From positions 1-64,000 of the forward strand of contig CAZSAP010000009.1 in NCBI GenBank assembly GCA_964604705.1: a stretch of 64,000 nt of DNA, read 5' to 3'. The position numbers and the translations under genes were made by a program. Origin of the DNA: JAAXVQ01 sp964604705. GTDB taxonomy: Bacteria > Oederibacteriota > JAAXVQ01. The notes beneath the pieces were generated by a model. It did not search any database, was not told the origin of the DNA, and saw only the letters and a list, made by a program, of their open reading frames with translations. Below, piece after piece: positions 15,919 to 23,825 of this stretch; within the stretch, counting starts at the first letter, position 1; each line of letters starts with the position of its first letter.

Positions 15919-17577
15919 ATGTTTAAAAACTTCAGTTTACGTAAGAAAATGATCGTAAGCTACATTGGCATCGCATTGATTGGGCTTATCATTGGCACCG
16001 TAGGGTTGATCGGGCTCGGCCAAGTCGCTGGAAAAGCCAACAGCATCAGTCAAGACATTCTCCCTAGCATCCGCGCTTTAGGTATTATCCTCGAAGCTAA
16101 GACGGAAGTCGATTCCGCTGAAAACGCCTTACTTTCCACCGAGCTCACGGGCGAGGCGCGCATTCAAAATTACGCCCGCTTCACCACCGCCAAGCAGCGG
16201 GCGGACGAAGCTTGGAAAATCTATGAGCCCTTAGTCTCCGGCGAAACAGAGACTAAAGCCTGGAAAGATTTTGTAGATGCCTGGAACGATTGGTGGAACC
16301 ACCATGAGTCCTATGTCAAACTCGTCCGCGAATACGATGCCGCGCCGACTCCGGAAGGGTATAAAAAAATCAGTGAATTCGCGCTGATCACCATTGCCGA
16401 GCCTTTTGGACGCGCCAGCAGCACGTTGGACGAGTTGATTAAGATGCACGAACATGAAGCCAAACTCGATACCCAGGATCTGTCCAGTACGGAAAGCACC
16501 ACAATCTGGCTAATGCTGCTGATCCTAATTGCCGGCTTGGTCAGTTCTAGCATCTTTGCGGTCACCTTCAGCCAAAGCATCAGTGGCCCTATTCTCAACG
16601 TCATTGCGAACTTAACTGCCGGGGCCAACCAAACCACTTCGGCTGCGAACCAAGTATCCATTTCCAGTCAAACCTTCTCACAAAGTGCCAGTGAACAGGC
16701 TTCCACCATACAAGAAATCACAGGGAGTGTTCGTGAGTTGTCCCTCTCCACCAAGCAAAACTCCCAGGATTCCGAAGAAGCCAAAACCCTCGCCCAAAAA
16801 GCCAAGGAAGTTACCGAGTCCGGAACCATGGCTATGAAAAAAATGCTGGAGGCCATAGCGGACATTAAAAAGTCGGCGGATGAGACCAGCAAGATTATCA
16901 AAACCATCGATGAAATCGCCTTCCAGACCAACTTGTTGGCGCTCAATGCTGCGGTTGAAGCGGCACGCGCCGGGGAGTCCGGGAAAGGGTTTGCGGTTGT
17001 CGCCGAGGAAGTTCGCAACCTAGCTCAGCGGAGCGCCGCGGCCGCCAAAAACACTTCGGCCATGATTGAGAGTGCCGTAAAAAATGCCGAGAACGGAGTC
17101 ACCATCAGTCAGGAAGTTTCGGCTTCGCTTGAACAAATCCGCGCCGTAGCCGGTACGGTGGACGAACTCACCGGCAAAGTGGCTCAAGCCAGCGGAACCC
17201 AAACCCGCGGCATTGCCCAGACAGAAACCGCCATCGGTCAAATGGATCAAGTCATTCAGGGCATGGCGGCCAATGCCGAAGAATCCGCCTCTGCCGCCGA
17301 AGAGTTAAGCGCCCAAGCTCAGGAACTCAACCGCATGGTAGGCGACTTGGAGGCTATTGTAGGTTTGCAGTCCAACGCCTACGAAGCGACCACCTTCTCG
17401 CCCCCCGTTCGTCCTGCGTCTAAACCATTTACCCAACAGGCCCCGGCCATGCTTTCCCGCCCTGGAATGCGAAACAGGGTAGAGAATCAGCCCAGCGCTA
17501 TGGCGAGCGCTCCTGCACATAGGCTTCAACCCAAAGAAATCATCCCCTTGGATAGCGCAGAACTGGGCAGTTTCTAA
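15919..17577 (+). CDS. methyl-accepting chemotaxis protein
   Basis: 552 residues. TM1 about 10-32, a 160-residue four-helix-bundle periplasmic sensor, TM2 about 194-216, no obvious HAMP (the segment after TM2 is short), then a cytoplasmic signalling hairpin with the invariant tip EIAFQTNLLALNAAVEAARAGE and KGFAVVAEEVRNLAQRSA. Glu/Gln pairs for methylation flank the tip. The C-terminal 60 residues are a Pro/Ala-rich tail without a CheR-binding pentapeptide. Forms an array with the preceding CheW-CZB protein; its ligand is unknown. Confidence 0.95.
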   Translation: MFKNFSLRKKMIVSYIGIALIGLIIGTVGLIGLGQVAGKANSISQDILPSIRALGIILEAKTEVDSAENALLSTELTGEARIQNYARFTTAKQRADEAWKIYEPLVSGETETKAWKDFVDAWNDWWNHHESYVKLVREYDAAPTPEGYKKISEFALITIAEPFGRASSTLDELIKMHEHEAKLDTQDLSSTESTTIWLMLLILIAGLVSSSIFAVTFSQSISGPILNVIANLTAGANQTTSAANQVSISSQTFSQSASEQASTIQEITGSVRELSLSTKQNSQDSEEAKTLAQKAKEVTESGTMAMKKMLEAIADIKKSADETSKIIKTIDEIAFQTNLLALNAAVEAARAGESGKGFAVVAEEVRNLAQRSAAAAKNTSAMIESAVKNAENGVTISQEVSASLEQIRAVAGTVDELTGKVAQASGTQTRGIAQTETAIGQMDQVIQGMAANAEESASAAEELSAQAQELNRMVGDLEAIVGLQSNAYEATTFSPPVRPASKPFTQQAPAMLSRPGMRNRVENQPSAMASAPAHRLQPKEIIPLDSAELGSF

Positions 17578-17589
17578 ACCACCCATTAG

Positions 17590-17638
17590 CGAAAACGCCT
17601 CCGGGGTGTTCCAACCCTTCGGAGGCGTTTTCGTTTTC
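17590..17638 (+). terminator. intrinsic terminator after the chemoreceptor gene
   Basis: Exact 14-pair stem CGAAAACGCCTCCG / CGGAGGCGTTTTCG (17590-17603 with 17620-17633) followed by TTTTCC. Confidence 0.88.
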
Positions 17639-17671
17639 CGCCCGTACCTGTTTTCGCTAGCCTCTCCACAA

Positions 17672-17715
17672 ATACAAAAGCCTCCCCAGGGAATACTCCA
17701 GGGAGGCTTTTGTAT
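17672..17715 (-). terminator. intrinsic terminator after cheX-like gene
   Basis: Perfect 15-pair stem (17672-17686 with 17701-17715), T-rich on the minus-strand exit; lies 26 bases past the CheX stop. Could also work for the plus strand. Confidence 0.85.
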
Positions 17716-17740
17716 TATTTAAAAATGCTTGCGCAACAAG

Positions 17741-18223
17741 CTAACGCTGCTTCAACACCACCAAATAGCAACTTTGATCGCCTACGTTGATCATTTCAGA
17801 GACCGCGGCTTGTTCTTTGGTAATCTTAATATGCCCTGCGATAAACAAAGGAAGTCCAAGCGACGAAAGAGAGACGTCGCCTTCAATCGTCATTTTGCTC
17901 ATGCCGGCAATGATGTTGACCGTTTCCCGAATGGCGTCGGCCATGTCTTCCTCGGTCAGCGGTGCGTTGGGGGATAAATTCAACAGCTTCCTCGCGATGG
18001 CCTGGCAGCCATCGTCGGTGGATACCAAACCCAGTTGCAGTGAGAAATGCTCGCCCACCAAAGGCACCCAAGCCCCCATGGTGTTGTTCCAAGGCAGACT
18101 GCTTTGCCGGGACGTGGGCGAAATCCCTTCTTCGCTGTAGGTTTGAATAAACGTATGCGCGGCGGATTTAAGTGCATCCAGCCAAGTTTGCAAAGTTACA
18201 TTTTGAATTTCCATTATCGCCAT
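17741..18223 (-). CDS. cheX: CheX-like chemotaxis phosphatase
   Basis: 160 residues with a CheC/CheX/FliY-type fold. The active helix carries EDMADAIRETVNIIAG, giving the ExxN pair that CheX uses to dephosphorylate CheY-P; the second strand set is PLFIAGHIKI followed by a C-terminal LVVLKQR. About the usual CheX length (150-160). GAGG precedes the ATG. Driven by its own sigma-28-like promoter, convergent with the chemoreceptor operon and separated by back-to-back terminators. Confidence 0.85.
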   Translation of the reverse strand: MAIMEIQNVTLQTWLDALKSAAHTFIQTYSEEGISPTSRQSSLPWNNTMGAWVPLVGEHFSLQLGLVSTDDGCQAIARKLLNLSPNAPLTEEDMADAIRETVNIIAGMSKMTIEGDVSLSSLGLPLFIAGHIKITKEQAAVSEMINVGDQSCYLVVLKQR

Positions 18224-18306
18224 GAGTCACCTCGAACAGCATTATGCCACAATGCCTTTTCGCCTGTCAAAAAATCCCTTAACATTTTTCCACTCTTCCA
18301 CCCCTA

Positions 18307-18333
18307 GTATCGGATGGTCCTCTCGGTGCTTTA
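18307..18333 (-). promoter_or_regulatory. sigma-28-type promoter of cheX
   Basis: On the minus strand TAAA (18330-18333), exactly 15 bases, TCCGATAC (18307-18314); the best consensus match of the four sigma-28-like sites in the window. Confidence 0.72.
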
Positions 18334-18386
18334 GCTCTAGCCGATAGTTTCCCAAAAAGACTTGTTCATCGGTGGTCTTTAAAAAT

Positions 18387-18431
18387 AAAAAACGCCTCAA
18401 GATTTTTTTGGGGCGTTTTTTATTTTATTTT
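18387..18431 (-). terminator. intrinsic terminator after the TonB receptor gene
   Basis: AAAAAACGCC (18387-18396) pairs with GGCGTTTTTT (18412-18421); T-run on the minus strand exit. The A-rich other flank makes it usable in both directions. Confidence 0.85.
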
Positions 18432-18447
18432 CCGTCCATTGAACGTT

Positions 18448-20505
18448 TTACATATCCATGTTCAAGCTGACCAGCACATTGCGTCCCGGTTGCGAAACCT
18501 CCGGAACTCCGTTTTGCGGCCACTTGTACTTACGATCCGTGACGTTTTTGACTTGTACATCCAACCGCAAATTATCCGACAAAATCGATGAAAGCTTTGC
18601 ATCCAACACAAAATTGCCCGTTGGATCATCCTGAACTTTCTGATCGGCCACATTGTAACTGCTGATGTATTTTCCGCATACAAACAACGAGGCGTACCAG
18701 GGAACAGGCACCTTGTAATACACGCCTGCACGGGTTGTACTCAGCGGCACATCCGCAACATAAAAACCGCTATCATCTTTGGCCAGCGCCCAATCGTACC
18801 CCACAAAGGCTTTCACTTCGTTGCTTAGCACATACTGTACATTGGCCTCCACACCACGTGCATTGGTATTCCCCGAGGTGTTGGTGTAGTAGGAAACATT
18901 ATTGGGCAATGAGTTCGTTACCAGCGCATCCTTGGTTTTTTCTACAAAACACGTTACTGATCCCGACCACTGTTTGGCGTCGTACGTGGCGGAAAGATCC
19001 AAGGTCTGAATCGACTCGGGTTTCAAACTGCCCGGAAGCACGCTGGCATCCATGGCGTATCCGTCCATCTGATATTTGGCTTCGACATTACGGGCATATT
19101 CTTTGAGTGTCGGCGCACGCAAGGCCGTGCCGTAAAGCACCTTGACATTCATCTCATCCGTGATTTTTTGCACCACTCCCAACCGGGGTGAAAACTGCGA
19201 ATAATTCATATCCCCAAAGCGCCCGTTATCGGCCCGCGCGCCCAGAATGCAATTGAGGCCCTTAAGCACATCAAAGTGCGCACGCCATTGGGTAAACCCC
19301 GAAAGGGTCACAATGTGCTTATCGGTATCATTAACTTCTTGCGAAAAACCATGAATCCCGGAAATGTACCAATAGCTGTCGTCGAGCCAGTAGCGCTCAT
19401 CGTAGTTCACACCCACAATCCCGTCCACGATTTCATTGGGTTGCCACTTGGCCTCAAGCAAGGCTTCCTGACCTCCCACATTTTTTTGGTACTCGTACAA
19501 TTGATCGCGGTTGCGGTCCAGGGGAAACTTCCCGGTTTCTTGGCCCCAATCGCCTTTGACATACCCATCCAGCTTGAGCGTTTCGGTGATATCCTTTTGG
19601 TATTTTAAATACGGGACCAAGGTCCTGAATTGGATGTTGTTGTCCTTCATGGTGAAGGGTCCCATCCACGATTCATCAATCCCGTCAATCTTGTCCGTAT
19701 AAATCAGACCCAGACCCAGACCTTCGGCCCACCCCTGCTTGATGGTGTACGCAGAATTTAAAAAGATGCTTTTTTGCTCATCGTACTGCCGATTTTGTGG
19801 ATCATCGGTGGTTCCGGCATACGCCAGGGACGCATCCTTTTGGAAATAACCAAAAGCCACAATCGCTTCCCCGGCCTCTTGATTGCTCAGCATATTGGTC
19901 ATGTAGCGCTGAGTGCGATCCGCCGTGCCGTAGGTGACTTGATTTTCAAACTTGGTGCCTTTTTCTTTTAGACGCTTGGAAACAACATTGACCACTCCTA
20001 AAAACGCGCTGGTCCCGTAGAGGGCCGATGAAGGCCCTTTGAGAAATTCTACGCGATCGGCAAAATACAGGGGCAATTCTTCCTGATCCACCGCTTTATA
20101 ACTAAGGGGAAAATTAACTGGAATCCCGTCCACCAAAACCAAGTGTTTGGCGTTTTCAAACGCGTACATTTGCCCGCGGGTCACGAGGGTTTTTTCTCCC
20201 CACCAGGAGGAGACCCCGTATCCAGGGGTGATGGCGGCCAATTCATAAATGGTATAATAGCCGTACAAATCCAAATCTTGACTGGTGTACGTGGTGATAA
20301 TACCCGGGGCATCGGCCACTTTTTCTTCGGTTTTACTGGCCACATTGGTCATGGCGGGAATTTCCTGGAAAAGCATCAGTTCGAGGGGGATATTGCCGGA
20401 AGCGACCGAGGCGGCCGTAGCCTGAACCACCTCTTCGGCCCACGTCATTCCTGAAAAACTCATCAAAAGCAAAACACTGATCCAACGTACATGACATCGC
20501 AACAT
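18448..20505 (-). CDS. TonB-dependent outer-membrane receptor
   Basis: 685 residues. Signal peptide 1-23 (ending TWAEE), plug domain with APGIITTYTSQDLDLYGYYTI, LAAITPGYG, LVTRGQMYAF, VLVDGIPVN and the FLKGPSSALYGTSAFLGVVNVVSK signature, then a 22-strand barrel ending LVSLNMDM. Closest in style to colicin I/vitamin B12-like receptors (BtuB/CirA group) by the short plug. The ligand is not evident and no ABC importer or TonB/ExbBD gene lies nearby. A 260-base spacer upstream holds no recognised cobalamin element. Confidence 0.93.
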   Translation of the reverse strand: MLRCHVRWISVLLLMSFSGMTWAEEVVQATAASVASGNIPLELMLFQEIPAMTNVASKTEEKVADAPGIITTYTSQDLDLYGYYTIYELAAITPGYGVSSWWGEKTLVTRGQMYAFENAKHLVLVDGIPVNFPLSYKAVDQEELPLYFADRVEFLKGPSSALYGTSAFLGVVNVVSKRLKEKGTKFENQVTYGTADRTQRYMTNMLSNQEAGEAIVAFGYFQKDASLAYAGTTDDPQNRQYDEQKSIFLNSAYTIKQGWAEGLGLGLIYTDKIDGIDESWMGPFTMKDNNIQFRTLVPYLKYQKDITETLKLDGYVKGDWGQETGKFPLDRNRDQLYEYQKNVGGQEALLEAKWQPNEIVDGIVGVNYDERYWLDDSYWYISGIHGFSQEVNDTDKHIVTLSGFTQWRAHFDVLKGLNCILGARADNGRFGDMNYSQFSPRLGVVQKITDEMNVKVLYGTALRAPTLKEYARNVEAKYQMDGYAMDASVLPGSLKPESIQTLDLSATYDAKQWSGSVTCFVEKTKDALVTNSLPNNVSYYTNTSGNTNARGVEANVQYVLSNEVKAFVGYDWALAKDDSGFYVADVPLSTTRAGVYYKVPVPWYASLFVCGKYISSYNVADQKVQDDPTGNFVLDAKLSSILSDNLRLDVQVKNVTDRKYKWPQNGVPEVSQPGRNVLVSLNMDM

Positions 20506-20676
20506 ATACAGACCTCACTTTTGATAGTATGGTGTCCCAAACCCGGGACGCAGTCCTTTCAGTCCCCCCCTTTTCTGCGTTTTTCAAGACGGACAATCAG
20601 TTTAGCAAAAAGGCTTTTTTCTACAACCCCTTTCTCAAATAGGTTCGGCTGGTTTTAACCGTTCTTTAAGGTACGC

Positions 20677-20705
20677 TTTACATTTTTGTAACGACTCTCT
20701 ATAAT
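20677..20705 (+). promoter_or_regulatory. sigma-70-type promoter of glnS
   Basis: TTTACA (20677-20682), 17-base spacer, perfect TATAAT (20700-20705). Confidence 0.75.
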
Positions 20706-20767
20706 GAACCGTTTTCGGACGCCCGGCCCTGAAACCGGCGTTACGTTATTCAAAGGAGATTTGACTT

Positions 20768-22471
20768 ATGGACAGCACCCACCCTGAAGCACCCCAACCC
20801 CGTGCGTTGGATTTTATCCGCAAACGCATTACGGAAGATGTCAAAGCCGGAAAGAACTCGGGACAGGTGATCACCCGCTTTCCTCCGGAACCCAATGGGT
20901 ATCTCCACATTGGACATGCCAAATCCATTAATATCAACTTTGGCATTGCCCGCGACTTCAACGGCCGCTGCCATTTGCGGTTTGACGACACGAACCCCGA
21001 AAAAGAAGATATGGAATACATCAACTCCATCCAGCGTGATGTCAAGTGGCTGGGATACGATTGGGGCATCCACCGCTACAATGCCTCGGATTATTTCGAT
21101 AAGCTCTACGAGTACGCGGTTGAGCTCATCAAAACCGGCAAAGCCTATGTCTGTGACTTAACCGCCGACCAAGTCCGTGAATACCGCGGCACCTTGACCG
21201 AGCCCGGTAAGCCAAGTCCGTACCGCAACCGGAGCGCCGAAGAGAACCTAGCCTTGTTTGAAAAAATGGCGACCGGCGGTTTCCCGGAGGGTGCCTGCAC
21301 CTTGCGGGCCAAGATTGACATGGCCAGCCCCAACATCAACCTACGCGACCCTGCGATCTACCGCATCAAGCACGCCTCACATCCGCACACCGGTGACAAA
21401 TGGCACATCTACCCGATGTACGATTTTGCCCATGGCATTTCCGATGCCCTGGAGCACATCACGCATTCCATCTGCACCTTGGAGTTTGAAGACCATCGGC
21501 CGCTCTACGATTGGTTCCTGGACAACATCACCATTGACTGCCATCCGCAGCAAATAGAATTCGCCCGCTTGAACCTGACCTACACGGTCATGAGCAAGCG
21601 CAAGCTTCTCCAGTTGGTCAAAGAGAATTTTGTCAACGGTTGGGACGATCCCCGCATGCCCACCCTTTGCGGCCTGCGCCGTCGGGGCTATCCGCCCCAG
21701 GCCATCATCAACTTCTGCAACCGCATTGGCGTGGACAAAACCAACAGCACGGTAGAAATCGAGATGCTCGAATACTATGTGCGCGAAGACCTGAACAAGA
21801 GCGCACTCCGGGTGATGGGTGTGTTGAAGCCGCTTAAGGTGGTCTTAACCAACTATCCGGAAAATCAAGTCGAGGAATTTGACGCCGAGAACAATCCCGA
21901 AGACCCCAACGGCGGGACGCGGCGCATTCCGTTTTCAAAAACCCTCTATCTTGAACAAGACGATTTCCGCGAGGACCCGCCCAAGGGCTATTTCCGTCTG
22001 TCTCCGGGCAAGGAAGTCCGCTTAAAGCACGCCTATTACATCACCTGCCAAGACGTCATTAAGGACTCAGACGGCAAGATCGTCGAGCTTCACTGCACGT
22101 ACGATCCTGAGTCGCGCGGAGGCGGCACACCGGACAACCGCAAAGTCCAAGGCACTTTGCACTGGGTCTCGGCCCAACATGCACTCGAGGTGGAAGTCCG
22201 TTGGTACGAGCACTTGTTTTCGAAAGCCAATGCCGATGATGTGCCTGAAGGGCAGCCGTTCACGGTTAATCTAAACCCCAACTCCCTGACGGTCTTGACC
22301 GGCTGCATGGTTGAACCCGGCCTGGCGCAAGCCAAACCCGAAGATCGTTTCCAATTTATGCGCCAGGGATATTTCAATGTGGACTTTGATTCCAAACCCG
22401 GGCACCCCGTCTTCAACCGCATTGTGGGGCTGAAGGACACATGGGGCAAGGTGGAGAAAAAGCAGAAATAA
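20768..22471 (+). CDS. glnS: glutaminyl-tRNA synthetase
   Basis: 567 residues, normal for bacterial GlnRS. Class I motifs: PEPNGYLHIGHAKS (HIGH) and VMSKRKLL (KMSKS-type). GlnRS-specific features such as RFDDTNPEKEDMEYI, ERPLYDWFLD-like DHRPLYDWFLD and the C-terminal anticodon-binding barrel (DFREDPPKGYFRLSPGKEVRLK) separate it from GltX. Presence of GlnRS implies direct Gln-tRNA charging rather than the amidotransferase route. AAAGGAG nine bases before the ATG. Confidence 0.97.
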   Translation: MDSTHPEAPQPRALDFIRKRITEDVKAGKNSGQVITRFPPEPNGYLHIGHAKSININFGIARDFNGRCHLRFDDTNPEKEDMEYINSIQRDVKWLGYDWGIHRYNASDYFDKLYEYAVELIKTGKAYVCDLTADQVREYRGTLTEPGKPSPYRNRSAEENLALFEKMATGGFPEGACTLRAKIDMASPNINLRDPAIYRIKHASHPHTGDKWHIYPMYDFAHGISDALEHITHSICTLEFEDHRPLYDWFLDNITIDCHPQQIEFARLNLTYTVMSKRKLLQLVKENFVNGWDDPRMPTLCGLRRRGYPPQAIINFCNRIGVDKTNSTVEIEMLEYYVREDLNKSALRVMGVLKPLKVVLTNYPENQVEEFDAENNPEDPNGGTRRIPFSKTLYLEQDDFREDPPKGYFRLSPGKEVRLKHAYYITCQDVIKDSDGKIVELHCTYDPESRGGGTPDNRKVQGTLHWVSAQHALEVEVRWYEHLFSKANADDVPEGQPFTVNLNPNSLTVLTGCMVEPGLAQAKPEDRFQFMRQGYFNVDFDSKPGHPVFNRIVGLKDTWGKVEKKQK

Positions 22472-22485
22472 ATTTCTGTGATACT

Positions 22486-22515
22486 TGTAGGGGCAAGGCA
22501 TGCCTTGCCCCTACA
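22486..22515. repeat. perfect 30-base palindrome (terminator or REP-like)
   Basis: TGTAGGGGCAAGGCA and its exact reverse complement abut with no loop. It lies between the convergent glnS and pfk genes. A T-rich stretch follows on the plus strand (CATTTTTTCTTTC, 20 bases on), so it may end glnS transcription, but the shape is also that of a dispersed REP-type palindrome. Confidence 0.75.
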
Positions 22516-22538
22516 TAAACATACAATCATTTTTTCTT

Positions 22539-23633
22539 TCAATCACCCAAACTGATATCATTCCCCCGAGCCGTTCTCAACAAATAATGATCCGGACGAA
22601 TCACGTTGTAAGTGCCCACGGCTTCTTCGAGTGAAATATCGATTAAATCCGGATGACGGTACGCGGCCATGCGCCCATACTTTTCATCGCGAATCATTTC
22701 TACGGCCTTAACTCCAAACTGCGTAGCCAAAATCCGGTCAAACGCAATCGGGGTGCCGCCCCGCTGCAAATGCCCCAAGACCGTCACGCGGACATCCGCA
22801 TTCATGCGTGCCTTGATTTGTCCCATAAGTTCGTATCCGACGCCGCCGAGGTGCACATGCTTATACCCCACCTCATCGCTGGCTTTGGCCACCACCGTGC
22901 CGTCTTTGGCCTTGGCCCCTTCGGCAATCACCACAATCGCAAACCCCTTGCCCCGATGAATCCGGTGTTCGATTTTGTCCACGACTTTATCCAAACTGTA
23001 GGGGATCTCGGGAATCAGCGCAATATCAGCGCCACCGGCCACGGCCGCACTGAGCCCGATCCAACCGGCATCTCGGCCCATGACTTCTAAAATCATGACC
23101 CGGTTATGGCTGGCCGCCGTGGTAACCAATTTATCCACGGCCTCGGTGGCGATTTCCACCGCGGTTTGGAAACCAAATGTAAAATCCGTACAGGCCAGGT
23201 CATTATCAATGGTCTTGGGTATGCCAATGATATTCAGTCCTTTTTTATAAAGGTCCAATGCGATCTTTTGCGACCCGTCCCCGCCAATGCTGACCACTGC
23301 GTCAATGTTCAGGCAACGCAGCTGTCGGATAAGTTCATCCGATCGGTCCATGGTGCTCCAGGTTCCATCTGCGTTTTTAAAAGGCCAATCAAACGGCGAC
23401 CCTTTGTTCGTAGTGCCAATGATCGTGCCGCCGCGCACATGGATGCCTGCCACGGCATTCCGGTCGAGTTCCAAGATCTCGCGTGGTTCGGTGAGCACGC
23501 CGTTGTACGCGTTGATCGAACCCAACACGCGCCAATCCTTTTCCTGAGCGGCCCGTTTCACTACCGAACGAATAACGGCATTTAGCCCTGGACAGTCCCC
23601 GCCACCGGTCACCAACATGATGGTCTTTCCCAT
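22539..23633 (-). CDS. pfkA: 6-phosphofructokinase (ATP/PPi mixed-signature group)
   Basis: 364 residues. Starts GKTIMLVTGGGDCPGLNAVIR; the phosphate-donor loop is VSIGGDGSQKIA, the catalytic loop GIPKTIDNDLACTD, and MGRDAGWIGL plus GHLQRGGTPIAFDR bind fructose-6-phosphate. GGDG (not GGDD) at the donor loop predicts ATP use, whereas Lys in PKTIDND is the residue seen in PPi enzymes; this combination marks the mixed-substrate group known from actinobacteria and others. Key glycolytic step. Divergent from the mannosidase by 180 bases; convergent with glnS. Confidence 0.94.
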   Translation of the reverse strand: MGKTIMLVTGGGDCPGLNAVIRSVVKRAAQEKDWRVLGSINAYNGVLTEPREILELDRNAVAGIHVRGGTIIGTTNKGSPFDWPFKNADGTWSTMDRSDELIRQLRCLNIDAVVSIGGDGSQKIALDLYKKGLNIIGIPKTIDNDLACTDFTFGFQTAVEIATEAVDKLVTTAASHNRVMILEVMGRDAGWIGLSAAVAGGADIALIPEIPYSLDKVVDKIEHRIHRGKGFAIVVIAEGAKAKDGTVVAKASDEVGYKHVHLGGVGYELMGQIKARMNADVRVTVLGHLQRGGTPIAFDRILATQFGVKAVEMIRDEKYGRMAAYRHPDLIDISLEEAVGTYNVIRPDHYLLRTARGNDISLGD

Positions 23634-23799
23634 GGTCTACCTCACTTTGTAGAAACGCCAGACAAAGTCCTAGCTTATTTATGAAATTATCGTCATTTGC
23701 AACTGGGAGCTTGATGTGAATCGCTGGGTCGGAAGGTACATCACGTGGGCGGAATGCTTCGCGCCCAGGTCCAAAACCTTTGGCCTGAGCGGAAGCGCG

Positions 23800-23825
23800 G
23801 TGCAGGGGGAAACCCCTACACCACG
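23800..23825 (-). terminator. GAAA/TTTC-loop hairpin at the end of the mannosidase gene
   Basis: GTGCAGGGG-GAAA-CCCCTACAC hairpin overlapping the mannosidase stop codon. It has no following T-run, so terminator function is uncertain. Confidence 0.35.

Noticed and set aside
18301..18360. possible riboswitch (GGAAACTATCGG...GCTAAAGC on the minus strand)
   Set aside because: The conserved-looking parts are better explained as the sigma-28-type promoter of cheX (TAAA-N15-TCCGATAC).
20506..20680. cobalamin riboswitch upstream of the TonB receptor
   Set aside because: No B12 box or conserved core in either strand of the spacer.
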